Shown: positions 27,047 through 36,383, counted from the stretch's first letter. The stretch is 64,000 nt of DNA from Billgrantia pellis (GCF_008297955.1 NZ_VTPY01000008.1:124001-188000); one strand, 5' to 3'. Program-made: numbers and translations. Notes: a model not told the origin generated them from the letters alone.

Positions 27047-27961
27047 ATGGACCGCCTCCAGACCCTGCAAGTCTTCGTCGCCGTGGCCGATGCCGGCAGC
27101 TTTGCCGCCGGAGGGCGCGCCATCGGCCTGAGCGCCCCCTCGGTGACCCGTGGCATCAATGCGCTGGAAGCACGGCTCGGGGTTCGCCTCTTCACGCGTA
27201 CCACGCGGCGAGTTCGTCTGACGGAGATCGGAACGCGCTACCTGGAAGACACGCGGCGCATCCTCCAGGAACTGCAGGCGGCCGACGATGCCGTCAGCGG
27301 TGCGGCGGCACACCCCACCGGGCTGCTGCGTATCAACTGCCCCAATGAGTTCGGCCGCATCCACGTCATGCCGATCCTGCTGGAATATCTCGACCGCTAT
27401 CCGGAAATGCGCGCGGAAATCGTAATGGTGGATCGCGTGGTCAACATCATTGAGGAGGGTTTCGACATCGCGGTGCGCATCGGCCCACTGCCCTCCTCCG
27501 GCCTTTCCGCCATCAGGGCGGGGAGCGTGCGCCGAGTGGTCTGCGCAGCGCCCGACTATCTCGCCCGGCATGGCACGCCCACTACCCTGGAAGACTTAAC
27601 GGCGCATCGCATTCTCGCCACCACGACACTGAGCGCCAACAAGGAGTGGCGCTTCGGTAGCGACTACGATCAAGTGGTACGTATCCACCCCCGAGCGACG
27701 GTCAGCAGTATCGCGGCCTGTATCGAGGCCGTACGCAACGGCTGGGGCATCACCCGGGTGCTTTCCTACCAAGTCGGGGCGGATCTCGAAGCAGGACGGC
27801 TAGAGGCCGTGCTGGAAGCCTACGAACCCCCGCCGTTACCCATTCACCTGGTGCACAGCGAAGGCCGCGGCGCCGTCGCCAAGATACGCACCTTCCTCGA
27901 TCTGGCAGCGCAGCGTTTGAGAGCCTCGGCGATACTTAATCCTAGCCAGGTGAGCTCCTGA
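27047..27961 (+). CDS. LysR-family transcriptional regulator
   Basis: This 304-residue protein has the N-terminal winged HTH (MDRLQTLQVFVAVADAGSFAAGGRAIGLSAPSVTRGINALE) and a C-terminal two-lobed effector domain (GLLRINCPNEFGRIHVMPIL onward). It belongs to the CrgA/DmlR-like subgroup judged by the RTTRRVRLTEIG wing. It is divergent from the GST/PNPOx-fusion pair across 158 bp, the standard layout for a LysR gene and its target. Its inducer is unknown. Confidence 0.88.
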   Translation: MDRLQTLQVFVAVADAGSFAAGGRAIGLSAPSVTRGINALEARLGVRLFTRTTRRVRLTEIGTRYLEDTRRILQELQAADDAVSGAAAHPTGLLRINCPNEFGRIHVMPILLEYLDRYPEMRAEIVMVDRVVNIIEEGFDIAVRIGPLPSSGLSAIRAGSVRRVVCAAPDYLARHGTPTTLEDLTAHRILATTTLSANKEWRFGSDYDQVVRIHPRATVSSIAACIEAVRNGWGITRVLSYQVGADLEAGRLEAVLEAYEPPPLPIHLVHSEGRGAVAKIRTFLDLAAQRLRASAILNPSQVSS

Positions 27962-27977
27962 CCCAGGCACTCGACAG

Positions 27978-28022
27978 TTGACAAAGCGATGTTCCTTTTA
28001 TAGAACGTTCACTATAAGGAAC
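27978..28022 (+). promoter_or_regulatory. Promoter with overlapping palindrome before the XRE-cupin gene
   Basis: TTGACA at 27978-27983 and TATAGA at 27999-28004 form a sigma70-like promoter with a 15-nt spacer, slightly short. The inverted repeat GTTCCTTTTATAG (27991-28003) / CTATAAGGAAC (28012-28022) covers the -10 box. This is where an autoregulatory repressor would bind, and the next gene encodes an HTH-cupin regulator. Confidence 0.55.
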
Positions 28023-28040
28023 AACGCGAGACCACCTCTC

Positions 28041-28568
28041 TTGGACAAGCTCTCACTCGGCACCCTGGGCCAGCACTTGCAGACTCTACGCCAAGCGCAA
28101 GGCTGGTCACTGTCACAGCTGGCCGCCGCGGCTGGCATCGCCAAGTCGAACCTGTCGCGCCTGGAGCAGGGCAACGGCAACCCCACCCTGGATACCATCT
28201 GGCGCCTGGCGGTGCAGCTGAAGGTACCCTTCGGCACTCTGGTGGCGCCTATCGCCGTGCCCTTGGGCGAGGATGGCGTGGAGGTACGCCTACTCGACCA
28301 GGGCAAGGACCATCCGCAGATCGACGCCTACTGGATGCGCTGCGCGCCGCATACCTTGCGTCTTGCCGAACCCCACACCCCGGGCGCCCGGGAATCGCTC
28401 ATATTGATCAGCGGCACCCTGGAGGCCGGGCCGGAGGACAACACCCGTACCCTCTCGGCTGGCGAAACCCTCACTTTCGCCGCCGATCGCCCCCATCTTT
28501 ACCGCACCGGAGAAGCCTGGGCCACGCTGCTGCTCAGCATCATCTACCACGAGGAACCCACGCCGTGA
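28041..28568 (+). CDS. XRE-cupin transcriptional regulator
   Basis: This protein of about 175 residues has an N-terminal XRE helix-turn-helix (LQTLRQAQGWSLSQLAAAAGIAKSNLSRLEQGNGNPTLDTIWRL) and a C-terminal cupin sensing barrel (RESLILISGTLEAGPEDNTRTLSAGETLTFAADRPH). A TTG start at 28,041 is chosen because the in-frame TTG at 27,978 is part of the apparent -35 box; no strong ribosome site decides it. Its stop overlaps the GTG start of azlC (GTGA), so it is coupled to azlCD. Such regulators commonly control branched-chain amino acid exporters. Confidence 0.75.
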   Translation: MDKLSLGTLGQHLQTLRQAQGWSLSQLAAAAGIAKSNLSRLEQGNGNPTLDTIWRLAVQLKVPFGTLVAPIAVPLGEDGVEVRLLDQGKDHPQIDAYWMRCAPHTLRLAEPHTPGARESLILISGTLEAGPEDNTRTLSAGETLTFAADRPHLYRTGEAWATLLLSIIYHEEPTP

Positions 28569-29311
28569 CCCTGCAAGCCGCCTCTTCGCCGACCCGCCCA
28601 TGGTTGACCGGGATGAGCGAGGCCATCCCGCTACTCGGGGGCTATGTGCCGGTGGCCATCTCCTTCGGATTGATCGCGACCCAGGCCGGTTTCAGCGCCT
28701 GGGAGGCCGTCGTTATCTCGACGCTGATTTATGCCGGTGCCTCGCAGTTCCTGTTCGTCGGCATGGTGGCCACCGGCGCACCGCTATGGCTGGTGGTGGC
28801 CATGACGCTGTTGATCAACCTGCGCCATGTGGTCTACGCCCCTAATCTGGCCCCTTGGCTGACCTCCAGCCGCCTGTGGCCCTGGTTGATGCACGGCCTC
28901 ACCGATCAGGTCTTCGCTCTGGCTCACGCCCGCCTGCCCCAACTGCCCGCTGCACAGCGCATCGGCTGGTTCGGCGGCGCCGCCCTTCTGGCCTGGTTGA
29001 GTTGGATCGGCGGCACAGCCCTGGGAGCGTTTGCCGGTGGCGAACTGGTCGCCCGCTGGGCCCTGATGGGTGAGATCCTGCCCTTCGCCCTGCCCGCTCT
29101 CTTCCTGGTGCTGATAGCGCCCCGCTTCACCTCGCGGCGCTGGAGCCTGGCCCTCGGCCTGACCATCCTGGCCGCCCTGGCGCTGACCGTGACGGGCCTG
29201 ACCAACCTGGCGATTCCTCTTGCCGCCGCCTGCGGCGCCCTGTGCTTCCAGGTCGTCAAGTTCGGCCACACCCCAAAAAGCGAACACGCGCAAGGAGAAC
29301 GCCATGAGTAG
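28565..29311 (+). CDS. azlC: AzlC-family branched-chain amino acid exporter, large subunit
   Basis: This 248-residue membrane protein has about 6-8 helices and AzlC signatures: AIPLLGGYVPVAISFGLIATQAGF near the start, TLIYAGASQFLFVGM near residue 56, NLRHVVYAPNLAPWL near residue 86, and GLTDQVFALAH. Together with AzlD it exports branched-chain amino acids or analogues (azaleucine resistance in Bacillus; YgaZH in E. coli). The start is GTG, overlapping the regulator's stop by 4 bp. azlD starts within its last codons. Confidence 0.88.
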   Translation: MTLQAASSPTRPWLTGMSEAIPLLGGYVPVAISFGLIATQAGFSAWEAVVISTLIYAGASQFLFVGMVATGAPLWLVVAMTLLINLRHVVYAPNLAPWLTSSRLWPWLMHGLTDQVFALAHARLPQLPAAQRIGWFGGAALLAWLSWIGGTALGAFAGGELVARWALMGEILPFALPALFLVLIAPRFTSRRWSLALGLTILAALALTVTGLTNLAIPLAAACGALCFQVVKFGHTPKSEHAQGERHE

Positions 29312-29642
29312 CGCCCTGTGGTTCGCCGTTTTCGCCTCGGCGCTGGGCACCCTCTTGATACGCGTGCTGCCGCTGTTCTGGATGCAGCGCCGCCTCGAGC
29401 GGCAAGGCAACGACGACAACCTGGAAGCAATGCCCCAGTGGCTGAGCTTGCTCGGGCCGGTAATGATCGCCGCCGTGTTCGGCGTATCGCTGATGCCAGT
29501 GACGCCCAGCGCCAGCTCATGGCTGGCCACCCTCATCGGCATTCTCGCGACCCTGGCCGTGTGGTGGTACAAGCGCACCCTGGGCTGGCCGGTGGCGGCC
29601 GGCGTGGCGGCCTATGGTGTGGTGGTGATGCTGCTTGGGTGA
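29304..29642 (+). CDS. azlD: AzlD-family exporter small subunit
   Basis: This 112-residue protein has three to four membrane helices and the typical AzlD opening (WFAVFASALGTLLIRVLPLFW). It overlaps the end of azlC by 8 bp and has an AAGGAGA site inside azlC. It forms the exporter with AzlC under the XRE-cupin regulator. Confidence 0.85.
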   Translation: MSSALWFAVFASALGTLLIRVLPLFWMQRRLERQGNDDNLEAMPQWLSLLGPVMIAAVFGVSLMPVTPSASSWLATLIGILATLAVWWYKRTLGWPVAAGVAAYGVVVMLLG

Positions 29643-30208
29643 GCCAACGCCCCGGAGTGGGACGGGCTATCCGCCTACCATGGGGCGCTGAAATAATTCG
29701 CCATTGGACGATGCTAGCCAGATTCGACCAAATGGCGCGCCTGAGCCTGCTTGAACCTTCGTGGGAAAACCAAACCCTAGTATCCAAGGCGTTGGAACCG
29801 ACCTCGCGCAACACGTTGAATTACTTGCCATTTGTCGCGAATTCCGGCAGTGCGTTGAAGAAGCGGTTCCTTTAAGTAGCGAACCTAAAACCAGGGGTAA
29901 TGCAACGCCCTTCAGCCACGTTAAGCCGAACGAACGCAGTTGAAAATCATTCGCATAAAGCTTTTTTCATGCTAGAACACCAAGCTTTGTTCAGGTAGCA
30001 AAGATAAATCTTCTTATACCTTAGTCGCATCAATAACTCATTAGCTAACTACAAGAGCCGCGCGGGGCGAGGCTTTGCGCTCGATAGTTCAGTTTTTCTG
30101 ATTAATTGATCGAATAAAAGCCGTTGTAATTTATCAATCCCATGACTTAAATCAAGGACGGAACACGGAATGAGCCTCAGGCATAAAGAACAAAACGCTG
30201 GAGCGAAA
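29643..30208. other. A+T-rich gap before the long catabolic cluster
   Basis: About 560 bp hold no gene that can be supported. A short + frame (29,761-29,943) with no recognisable domain is probably chance. The A+T content rises from about 29,940, and the promoter of the GST/TRAP cluster is expected in 30,060-30,160. No clear operator was found. Confidence 0.4.
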
Positions 30209-30817
30209 ATGCAACTCTACATGTCAGCAAATTCTCCGTATGCACGAAAAGCGAGGGTAGTCGCTCATGAGCTTGCCTTGCATAACAGCGTCGAGATGAT
30301 AGAGGTCAATCCCCGCAACCCATCCACGGGATTCTGGGACATCAATCCTCTCGCCAAGATCCCTGCCCTCGTGACGAACAACGGCGATATCATTTATGAC
30401 TCACCTGTCATCTGCGAGTACCTGAACGAAGTCGAGGGTGATGGCCACCTGTTGTCACAAGACATTCGAGAGCGTTGGAGAACCCGTACGCTAGTGGCAT
30501 TGGTAGATGGCATTCTGGATGCAGGTATGGCGGTACGCCTGGAGAACATGCGTCCAGAAGAGGAACGATCTGCGGCCTGGATCGAGAAGCAGTTAGCTAC
30601 CGCCTGCCGTGGAATGGACACGCTTGAGAAAAACGTCCCCGAGTTCGACAACAAAGTAGATTTGGGAACTATCGGCGTCGCGTGTGCAATCGCTTGGTTG
30701 CAACTCCGCCATGGTGATCACGACTGGCTGGGCAAGCGCCCTCAATTGAATGATTGGTACGAACAATTCACGAAGAGAGATTCTTTCCAGGAAACACTGC
30801 CTGACCAAACTCGCTAG
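30209..30817 (+). CDS. Glutathione S-transferase family protein
   Basis: This protein of about 202 residues has an N-terminal thioredoxin fold (MQLYMSANSPYARKARVVAHEL, with Ser in the SPYARK loop, and AKIPALVTNNGDIIYDSPVICEYL) and a helical C-domain. It is preceded by GGAG 5 bp from the ATG. An alternative start at 30,170 would add 13 residues without family resemblance. It precedes a TRAP uptake operon on the same strand. It could detoxify an intermediate, or isomerise or cleave an ether or diketone bond as maleylacetoacetate isomerase-like GSTs do; an FAH-family hydrolase lies downstream. Confidence 0.82.
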   Translation: MQLYMSANSPYARKARVVAHELALHNSVEMIEVNPRNPSTGFWDINPLAKIPALVTNNGDIIYDSPVICEYLNEVEGDGHLLSQDIRERWRTRTLVALVDGILDAGMAVRLENMRPEEERSAAWIEKQLATACRGMDTLEKNVPEFDNKVDLGTIGVACAIAWLQLRHGDHDWLGKRPQLNDWYEQFTKRDSFQETLPDQTR

Positions 30818-30909
30818 CGATATGGGAGATCGAATCATCGCTAAATGCATCATCTAGCATACAGACAATAACCAATAATTATATCCCCTAAGCAATTGGA
30901 GACGAGACA

Positions 30910-31935
30910 ATGACAAAGAAACAAATGGTTTTAGTCATCAGTTCAGCAACGATATTTGCCACCGGCATGGGAGTCTCACAAGCCCAGGAATCTGTAACGC
31001 TATCCATGGTCCATGGTAGTCCCGAGAGCCATGTGATAACCAAACAAGGCGTAGAGCCCTGGATGGCATGCGTCAGTGAAGAAACCGACGACCAGGTTAG
31101 CTTCGATTATTACCCTGGCGGGCAAATATCGAAAACGCCTGAGCTGCTGCGCGCCATCCATAGCGGAATTGCTGACATAGCGCCGGTCCCCATTGGTTAC
31201 GTTAGTGACGAACTCCCTCTGAATGGAGTTTCGATGCTCCCGGGCCTAGGCAGCTCCGCCATGGAAATCGTCACCGGCTACTCCAGCGCCTTGAAAGAGG
31301 GCATTCTGAAAGAGGAGTTTACCTCAAGCAACCTAATGCCTCTTATGGTAATGGCCTATCCTCCTTACCAGATAGTGTCCATGGGCGAAAAGATCGATAG
31401 CGCCGCTGACTTCGAAGGAAAAGTGCTTCGTTCCGCCGGGGGGGCCATGAATCTGGCCGTTTCCGAATTGGGTGCATCGCCCGCCGAGATCCCGATCGGC
31501 GATACCTATATCGCACTTGAGCGTGGCACGGCAGACGGCACTATCTCCGCTTTTGCCAGCATCAAGCCTTTCAGCCTTCACGAACTCATGAAAAGCATGA
31601 GCAGCAATGGCGCATTCGGCACGTTTACCAATGTACTCAGCATGTCACTGGACGATTTAAACGCCATGTCGAGTGATCTTCAGGAGACGCTCATTAGCTG
31701 TGGCTCACGCACTGAAGAAGCCATGGCCAGCTACTTGGATGCAGAGGTCGAAGAACTGTCACAAGAATTCACCGAACTCGGTATTGATGTCTATGAGTTT
31801 TCACCAGACGAACTCGACAAGATAAATGACAAGCTCGCTAAAGTTCAGGAAGATTGGGTACAACGTCTGGATAGCCGAGGGCTGGCGGCCGCTCAGGGCC
31901 TGGAAGAATACAATAGTGCGTTGAATGGCCAGTAA
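30910..31935 (+). CDS. TRAP transporter substrate-binding protein (DctP type), second system
   Basis: This 341-residue periplasmic receptor has a signal peptide of about 25 residues (ending GVSQAQ). The mature DctP fold shows SLVHGSPESHVITKQGVEPWM-like opening residues, YYPGGQISKTPELLRAIHSGIADIAPVPIGYV, and a VLRSAGGAMNLAVSELGASPAEIPIGDTYIALERGTADGTISAFASI substrate region. It has a lower G+C and a more divergent sequence than the first DctP. A GGAGACGAGACA ribosome region precedes the ATG. It is followed by its own DctQ and DctM, then a set of oxidative enzymes, so it probably brings in their substrate. Confidence 0.87.
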   Translation: MTKKQMVLVISSATIFATGMGVSQAQESVTLSMVHGSPESHVITKQGVEPWMACVSEETDDQVSFDYYPGGQISKTPELLRAIHSGIADIAPVPIGYVSDELPLNGVSMLPGLGSSAMEIVTGYSSALKEGILKEEFTSSNLMPLMVMAYPPYQIVSMGEKIDSAADFEGKVLRSAGGAMNLAVSELGASPAEIPIGDTYIALERGTADGTISAFASIKPFSLHELMKSMSSNGAFGTFTNVLSMSLDDLNAMSSDLQETLISCGSRTEEAMASYLDAEVEELSQEFTELGIDVYEFSPDELDKINDKLAKVQEDWVQRLDSRGLAAAQGLEEYNSALNGQ

Positions 31936-31967
31936 AGAAGCCTGGGCAAACGAGGAGGGGGAGAGGC

Positions 31968-32483
31968 ATGTTTTTTTCACTACATGAGCGTATCGATCGT
32001 GCGCTGAGCTGGATAGAGAACGTTGCTGCCATCATTGCAGGGTGTGCCGCATTAATTACCATGGTGCTGGTAACCTTCGATGCCGTTTTGCGTCATCTGT
32101 TCAGCTCACCTCTCACCTTCCAACATCACCTGACGCAGTATTACCTGCTGGTGATGGTGACCATGCTAGCTCTGTCCTGGGGCTACCGCACCGGAGGGGC
32201 TATCCAGATCCAGCTGCTTATTGACCGGCTGCCTGCAGCAGTAGTTGGCCCCCTGGTTCGCATCGGGCTGCTTGCCTCCGCGGGTTACATCGCCGCCATG
32301 ACCTGGCGTAGCTATATCGAATTCCTAGATGCCTGGGAAAAGGGAAAGCTGATCATGGGCGTCATCGATTGGCCGGTTGCCTGGTCCTGGGTCTGGATTC
32401 CGCTCGGCTGTGGCTTACTCGCACTACGCCTGCTACTCGATGCGACCGCCCCCCGTCTGCGTGCCATTGGTTCCTCTCACTGA
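31968..32483 (+). CDS. TRAP transporter small permease (DctQ), second system
   Basis: This 171-residue four-helix protein has the DctQ-type sequence TMVLVTFDAVLRHLFSSPLTFQHHLTQYYLLVMVTMLALSWGYRTGG. It starts 32 bp after the receptor gene behind GAGGAGGGGGAG and lies 21 bp before the large permease. It forms the membrane complex with DctM. Confidence 0.82.
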   Translation: MFFSLHERIDRALSWIENVAAIIAGCAALITMVLVTFDAVLRHLFSSPLTFQHHLTQYYLLVMVTMLALSWGYRTGGAIQIQLLIDRLPAAVVGPLVRIGLLASAGYIAAMTWRSYIEFLDAWEKGKLIMGVIDWPVAWSWVWIPLGCGLLALRLLLDATAPRLRAIGSSH

Positions 32484-32504
32484 TCTCATCCTGGATGCGA
32501 CGCA

Positions 32505-33824
32505 ATGGATATTTTGCTCGGAATAGGGCTACTGCTCCTATTGATTGTGGTTGGCGTGCCAGTCGGTTTTGCCCTCGGCCTCGCCGGGACTCTCAGCCTG
32601 ACCTTGATCATAAACCCGTCCATCGTTGCCGGCCTGCTTGGCCAGGTCGTTCATCATACGGCATCGAATTATGTACTGCTGACCATACCGATGTTCGTGT
32701 TGATGGCGGAGTTTCTCGGCGCCAGCGGCATTGCCAAGGACATGATGATTTCATGCAGCCGCCTGATGCATCGGGTCAAGGGTGGCTTGGCCATGGCCTG
32801 TGTACTGGCCGGCTCCATTCTCGCCTCGGCTTCGGGTAGCAGTACCGCCTCGGTCGCTTCGATCTCGAGCGCAGCTTTTCCCACGATGAAAACGTTGGGA
32901 TACAACGAAGGCTTCTCTATCGGCACCATGGCGATTGCCGGCACTTTGGCCATCATGATTCCGCCATCGATTGCGTTCATCGTCTACGGCATCATTACCG
33001 AGGAGTCGATCGGTAGATTGTTCATGGCCGGTCTGATTCCCGGCGTCCTGACGGCGCTAGGCTACATTGCGACAATTGCTATTGCAGTGCGCGTATGGCC
33101 AAGCTGGGCGCCGGACCCCAAGCTGGTTAAATCTCAAATTCTTCAAGCTGATAGTAATAGCGCAGCGGCGGGTGAACTTCGCCAGTCTGGTCGCGTTTGG
33201 CCGGTACTCGCGCTGGTTTTCATCGTCCTGGGTGCCCTCTACTCAGGCATCGCCACCCCGACCGAAGTCGGTGCTATCGGGGCTTTCGGAGCGTTGGTCA
33301 TCAGCCTCATGTTGCGTCGCATGACGTGGGGTTCCTTTTACATGGCTGTCGGCAAGACGCTGCGCACCACCGCCATGATCGTGGCCATTATCTTTGGGGC
33401 GCTACTGTTCGGTTATTTCATGGCATACACCAAAGTGACCACCAGTATGATCGAATGGATCGCACTCGCGGATCTGTCGCCATATACGGTATTACTCCTG
33501 GTGGTATTCATTTATCTCATTCTCGGTATGTTCATGGATCAGTTTGCCATTATCGTACTGACCGTACCTATTACCTATGCAGTCCTGACAGGCCTGGGAT
33601 TCGATGGCATCTGGCTAGGTATCGTTCTCGTAAAGACCGCGGAGATCGGCCTGGTCTCACCCCCGCTGGGATTGAATATTTATATCGCGTCGGGATCGAC
33701 AGGAGTCAGCACGAAGCAGGGCTTTACCGGTGTCGCACCGTTCCTGGTCGTCGAAATGCTGATTCTCGGTTTGATCATTGCCTTCCCCTCCATGTCTCTA
33801 TTCCTCCCGAATCTTCTGGGTTGA
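32505..33824 (+). CDS. TRAP transporter large permease (DctM), second system
   Basis: This 439-residue polytopic protein has DctM features: LLIVVGVPVGFALGLAG at the N-terminus, TIPMFVLMAEFLGASGIAKDMM near residue 62, SILASASGSSTASVASISSAAFP near 105, GTLAIMIPPSIAFIVYGI near 145, and VSPPLGLNIYIASGSTGVS near 385. It belongs to the Na+-dependent elevator transporters. It is separated by 58 bp from the FAH hydrolase gene that begins the metabolic part of the cluster. Confidence 0.88.
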   Translation: MDILLGIGLLLLLIVVGVPVGFALGLAGTLSLTLIINPSIVAGLLGQVVHHTASNYVLLTIPMFVLMAEFLGASGIAKDMMISCSRLMHRVKGGLAMACVLAGSILASASGSSTASVASISSAAFPTMKTLGYNEGFSIGTMAIAGTLAIMIPPSIAFIVYGIITEESIGRLFMAGLIPGVLTALGYIATIAIAVRVWPSWAPDPKLVKSQILQADSNSAAAGELRQSGRVWPVLALVFIVLGALYSGIATPTEVGAIGAFGALVISLMLRRMTWGSFYMAVGKTLRTTAMIVAIIFGALLFGYFMAYTKVTTSMIEWIALADLSPYTVLLLVVFIYLILGMFMDQFAIIVLTVPITYAVLTGLGFDGIWLGIVLVKTAEIGLVSPPLGLNIYIASGSTGVSTKQGFTGVAPFLVVEMLILGLIIAFPSMSLFLPNLLG

Positions 33825-33882
33825 GAGTTACGAGATATCTGATCACTCGGACAATGAACAAGCCAGATTGAAGGAGCAAGGA

Positions 33883-34797
33883 ATGAAATTGATTACCTAC
33901 ACGGCGCAAGGCACACAGCGCCTGGGCACGCTGCAGGACAGTGGCCAAGTCATCGATCTACGCAGCGCGGTGGAGGCGCTGATGGCTCGCCGGGGCCAAG
34001 CCGATGCCGTCGAGCAAGCGGCGTTCATGGTTCCTTCTGACATGGCTGTGCTGCTTGAGCGTGCCAAGGGCGACCTGGCGCTGCTGAGCGAAGCGTCGGC
34101 CACCGCCGGGAGCGAATCGGCAGTGGAGCGGGAAGGCATAGTCTTGCAGGCACCGATAACGCGCCCCGGTAAAGTCCTGGGGGTCGGCCGAAATTATGGA
34201 GCCCATGCCGGAGAAGGCGGCCTGCTGGCTCAAGCCGAGCCCCGCATCTTTGCCAAGGTGCCATCCTCGGTGATCGGTACGGGCGCCCCTATCCCCTGCC
34301 CCGCGTCGGTGACCAAACTGGACTGGGAAGTGGAACTTGCCGTGGTCATCGGCCGGCACATGAAGGAGATCCCTGAGTCGCAGGCGCTGGAATATATCGC
34401 TGGATATACGATCGTCAATGACGTTTCCGCACGCGAATTCCAGTTCGATGTGAAGCCACCGCAAACCACCTTCGCCAAGAGCATGGATGGTTTTACGCCC
34501 ATGGGCCCTGTGCTGCTTACCGCCGATGAGCTGACCGATCCCAGCGACGTCGCGTTGCGCTGCTGGGTCAATGACACGTTGATGCAGGAAGGCAACACCA
34601 GCGACATGATTTTCCCGGTGGCTTACATCCTGTCCTACCTCAGCCGCTTCATGACGTTGGAACCTGGTGATGTCATTGCGACCGGCACGCCATCCGGGGT
34701 GGGTTGTTTCAGGGACCCCCCGGTATACCTCACCCACGGCGATCAAGTACGCATGGAAATCCCCCCTATCGGCGTACTTGCCAATGACATCACATGA
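33883..34797 (+). CDS. Fumarylacetoacetate hydrolase-family protein
   Basis: This 304-residue protein has a C-terminal FAH fold: VLGVGRNYGAHA near residue 100, KVPSSVIGTGAPIPCPASVTKLDWEVELAVVIGR with the metal-binding acidic residues near residues 145-150, and PGDVIATGTPSGVG near 265. Members cleave C-C bonds in diketo acids, decarboxylate oxaloacetate-like acids, or hydrate 2-hydroxydienoates. The start is at 33,883 behind AAGGAGCAAGGA; a longer reading would overlap dctM. The neighbouring TauD-type dioxygenase and dehydrogenases suggest it cleaves a diketo acid made by them. Confidence 0.85.
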   Translation: MKLITYTAQGTQRLGTLQDSGQVIDLRSAVEALMARRGQADAVEQAAFMVPSDMAVLLERAKGDLALLSEASATAGSESAVEREGIVLQAPITRPGKVLGVGRNYGAHAGEGGLLAQAEPRIFAKVPSSVIGTGAPIPCPASVTKLDWEVELAVVIGRHMKEIPESQALEYIAGYTIVNDVSAREFQFDVKPPQTTFAKSMDGFTPMGPVLLTADELTDPSDVALRCWVNDTLMQEGNTSDMIFPVAYILSYLSRFMTLEPGDVIATGTPSGVGCFRDPPVYLTHGDQVRMEIPPIGVLANDIT

Positions 34798-34837
34798 TCT
34801 GCTTGTCCTTAGGAAAGAAAATTCAGGAGAAATAGCT

Positions 34838-35755
34838 ATGTCTACACTCAATATCAAATCCAGCGGAAAGATCCTCGGAGCAACGGTTGAAGGTCTGGAT
34901 TTATCTCAGCCTCTGGATCAAGCCAGCTTTGATAGCATCATCGACGCATTAGGTGAATATGGCGTACTGTGCTTTCACGGTCAGGATCTGGACGAAGCAA
35001 GCCTAAAGCACTTCAGCAGCCGTTTCGGCACGCTCGAAATCAACGTTGCCAACACGTTCAAGGATCCCAATCATCCTGAAGTGATGATTCTGTCCAATAT
35101 CGTCGAGGACGGTAAACCCATCGGCATTGCCGATGCCGGCCAGGACTGGCACACCGACATGTCCTACAGCAGCACCATTGCCTTCGCCAATGTGTTGTAT
35201 GCGATCAAGGTGCCGCGTCGCGAGGGCAAAGCCCTCGGTTGTACCAGCTTCGCCAATATGCACGCTGCCTACGAAGATTTGCCCGACGATGTAAAACAGA
35301 AGTTGGCCACCGCCACGGCTACCCACGACTTCAACAAGTTCTGGGAAATGATGCGCCGCGAGAAAGGCAGCACGCGCCCCCCGCTGACTCCCGAGCAGCG
35401 CAAGGCAAAGCCACCGGTGTCTCATCCGGTATTTCTTACCCACCCCATCACCGGGCGCAAGGTGCTGTACGCCAATCCCGGCTATACGGTATGCATCGAT
35501 GGCTGGCCAGAGAAGGAGAGCGAAGAGATGCTGGAGTTCCTTTTCAAGCATCAGCTCGACCCGAAATACCAATATACCCATGAGTGGAACGAGCATGACG
35601 TCCTCATGTGGGAGAACATCGGCACTCTGCACAACGCCGTCGCCGACTATGCACCCGATGAGCCCCGCTTGATCAAGCGTTGCCAGATCATGGCCGACTG
35701 GATCTTCGACTCGCCCCAGGCACAGGCGCTTGGTGCCGATCGCGAACCCAGGTAA
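34838..35755 (+). CDS. TauD/TfdA-family 2-oxoglutarate- and Fe(II)-dependent dioxygenase
   Basis: This 305-residue enzyme shows the full facial triad: HTD (His105, Asp107) in DAGQDWHTDMSYS and a distal His265 in IGTLHNAVADY, followed by the 2-oxoglutarate-binding Arg in DEPRLIKR. Family members hydroxylate taurine, aryloxyacetates and similar acids, often breaking C-S or C-O bonds through an unstable hemiacetal. In this operon it would act on the TRAP-imported acid or an intermediate. GGAGAAATAGCT lies before the ATG. Its substrate cannot be deduced. Confidence 0.88.
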   Translation: MSTLNIKSSGKILGATVEGLDLSQPLDQASFDSIIDALGEYGVLCFHGQDLDEASLKHFSSRFGTLEINVANTFKDPNHPEVMILSNIVEDGKPIGIADAGQDWHTDMSYSSTIAFANVLYAIKVPRREGKALGCTSFANMHAAYEDLPDDVKQKLATATATHDFNKFWEMMRREKGSTRPPLTPEQRKAKPPVSHPVFLTHPITGRKVLYANPGYTVCIDGWPEKESEEMLEFLFKHQLDPKYQYTHEWNEHDVLMWENIGTLHNAVADYAPDEPRLIKRCQIMADWIFDSPQAQALGADREPR

Positions 35756-35780
35756 TCGTTCACCCAGGAGTCTAGTCTGC

Positions 35781-36383
35781 ATGTTCTACGAACCGTCGGC
35801 GGGCCATGGTCTTGCGTACGATCCGTTCAAGGCCATTATCGCCCCCAGGCCCATCGGCTGGATTTCGACGTTATCCGATGAAGGGCTGCCCAACTTGGCG
35901 CCGTACAGCTTCTTCAATGCCATGTCGAGCCGACCTCCCATGGTCGGCTTTACCAGCGAAGGCATGAAGGACTCCCCAAGAAATGCGCAGGCGACCCGCG
36001 AGTTCGTTTACAACCTGGCCACCATGCCCTTGTCGCAGGCCATGAGCGAGAGTTCGGTCAGCCTGCCGCATGGCGAGAATGAGTTTGACTATGCAGGCCT
36101 GGAAATGGCGCCCTCTCGCTTGGTCAAGCCGCCTCGTGTCGCCAGGGCCCCAGCCGCCCTGGAGTGCCGTACGGTGCACTTCAGCGAACTGCTGGATCTG
36201 GACGGAAAGCCGACGGATCGGTATCTGGTGATAGGTCAGGTTATCGGCGTGTACATCGATGAGGCGTATATCCGCGACGGGCGGTTCGACACGGTCGCAG
36301 CCCAGTCACTAGCCCGTTGCGGCTATCGCGATTATGCCGCTGTCGATCGGGTATTCGAACTGCTACGCCCCGATGAGCGCTAA
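35781..36383 (+). CDS. Flavin reductase-like split-barrel protein (DIM6/NTAB type)
   Basis: This 200-residue FMN-binding split-barrel protein has KAIIAPRPIGWISTLSDEGLPNLAPYSFFNAMSSRPPMVGF, the standard FMN-contacting stretch. Relatives are flavin reductases for two-component monooxygenases or unassigned FMN proteins. No monooxygenase partner is in view; the FMN-dependent hydroxyacid oxidase at the end of the cluster is the nearest flavoprotein. It follows the dioxygenase by 25 bp. Confidence 0.83.
   Translation: MFYEPSAGHGLAYDPFKAIIAPRPIGWISTLSDEGLPNLAPYSFFNAMSSRPPMVGFTSEGMKDSPRNAQATREFVYNLATMPLSQAMSESSVSLPHGENEFDYAGLEMAPSRLVKPPRVARAPAALECRTVHFSELLDLDGKPTDRYLVIGQVIGVYIDEAYIRDGRFDTVAAQSLARCGYRDYAAVDRVFELLRPDER

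Noticed and set aside
29761-29943. A 60-codon + frame in the A+T-rich gap
   Set aside because: No domain, no ribosome site and no operon context; probably chance.
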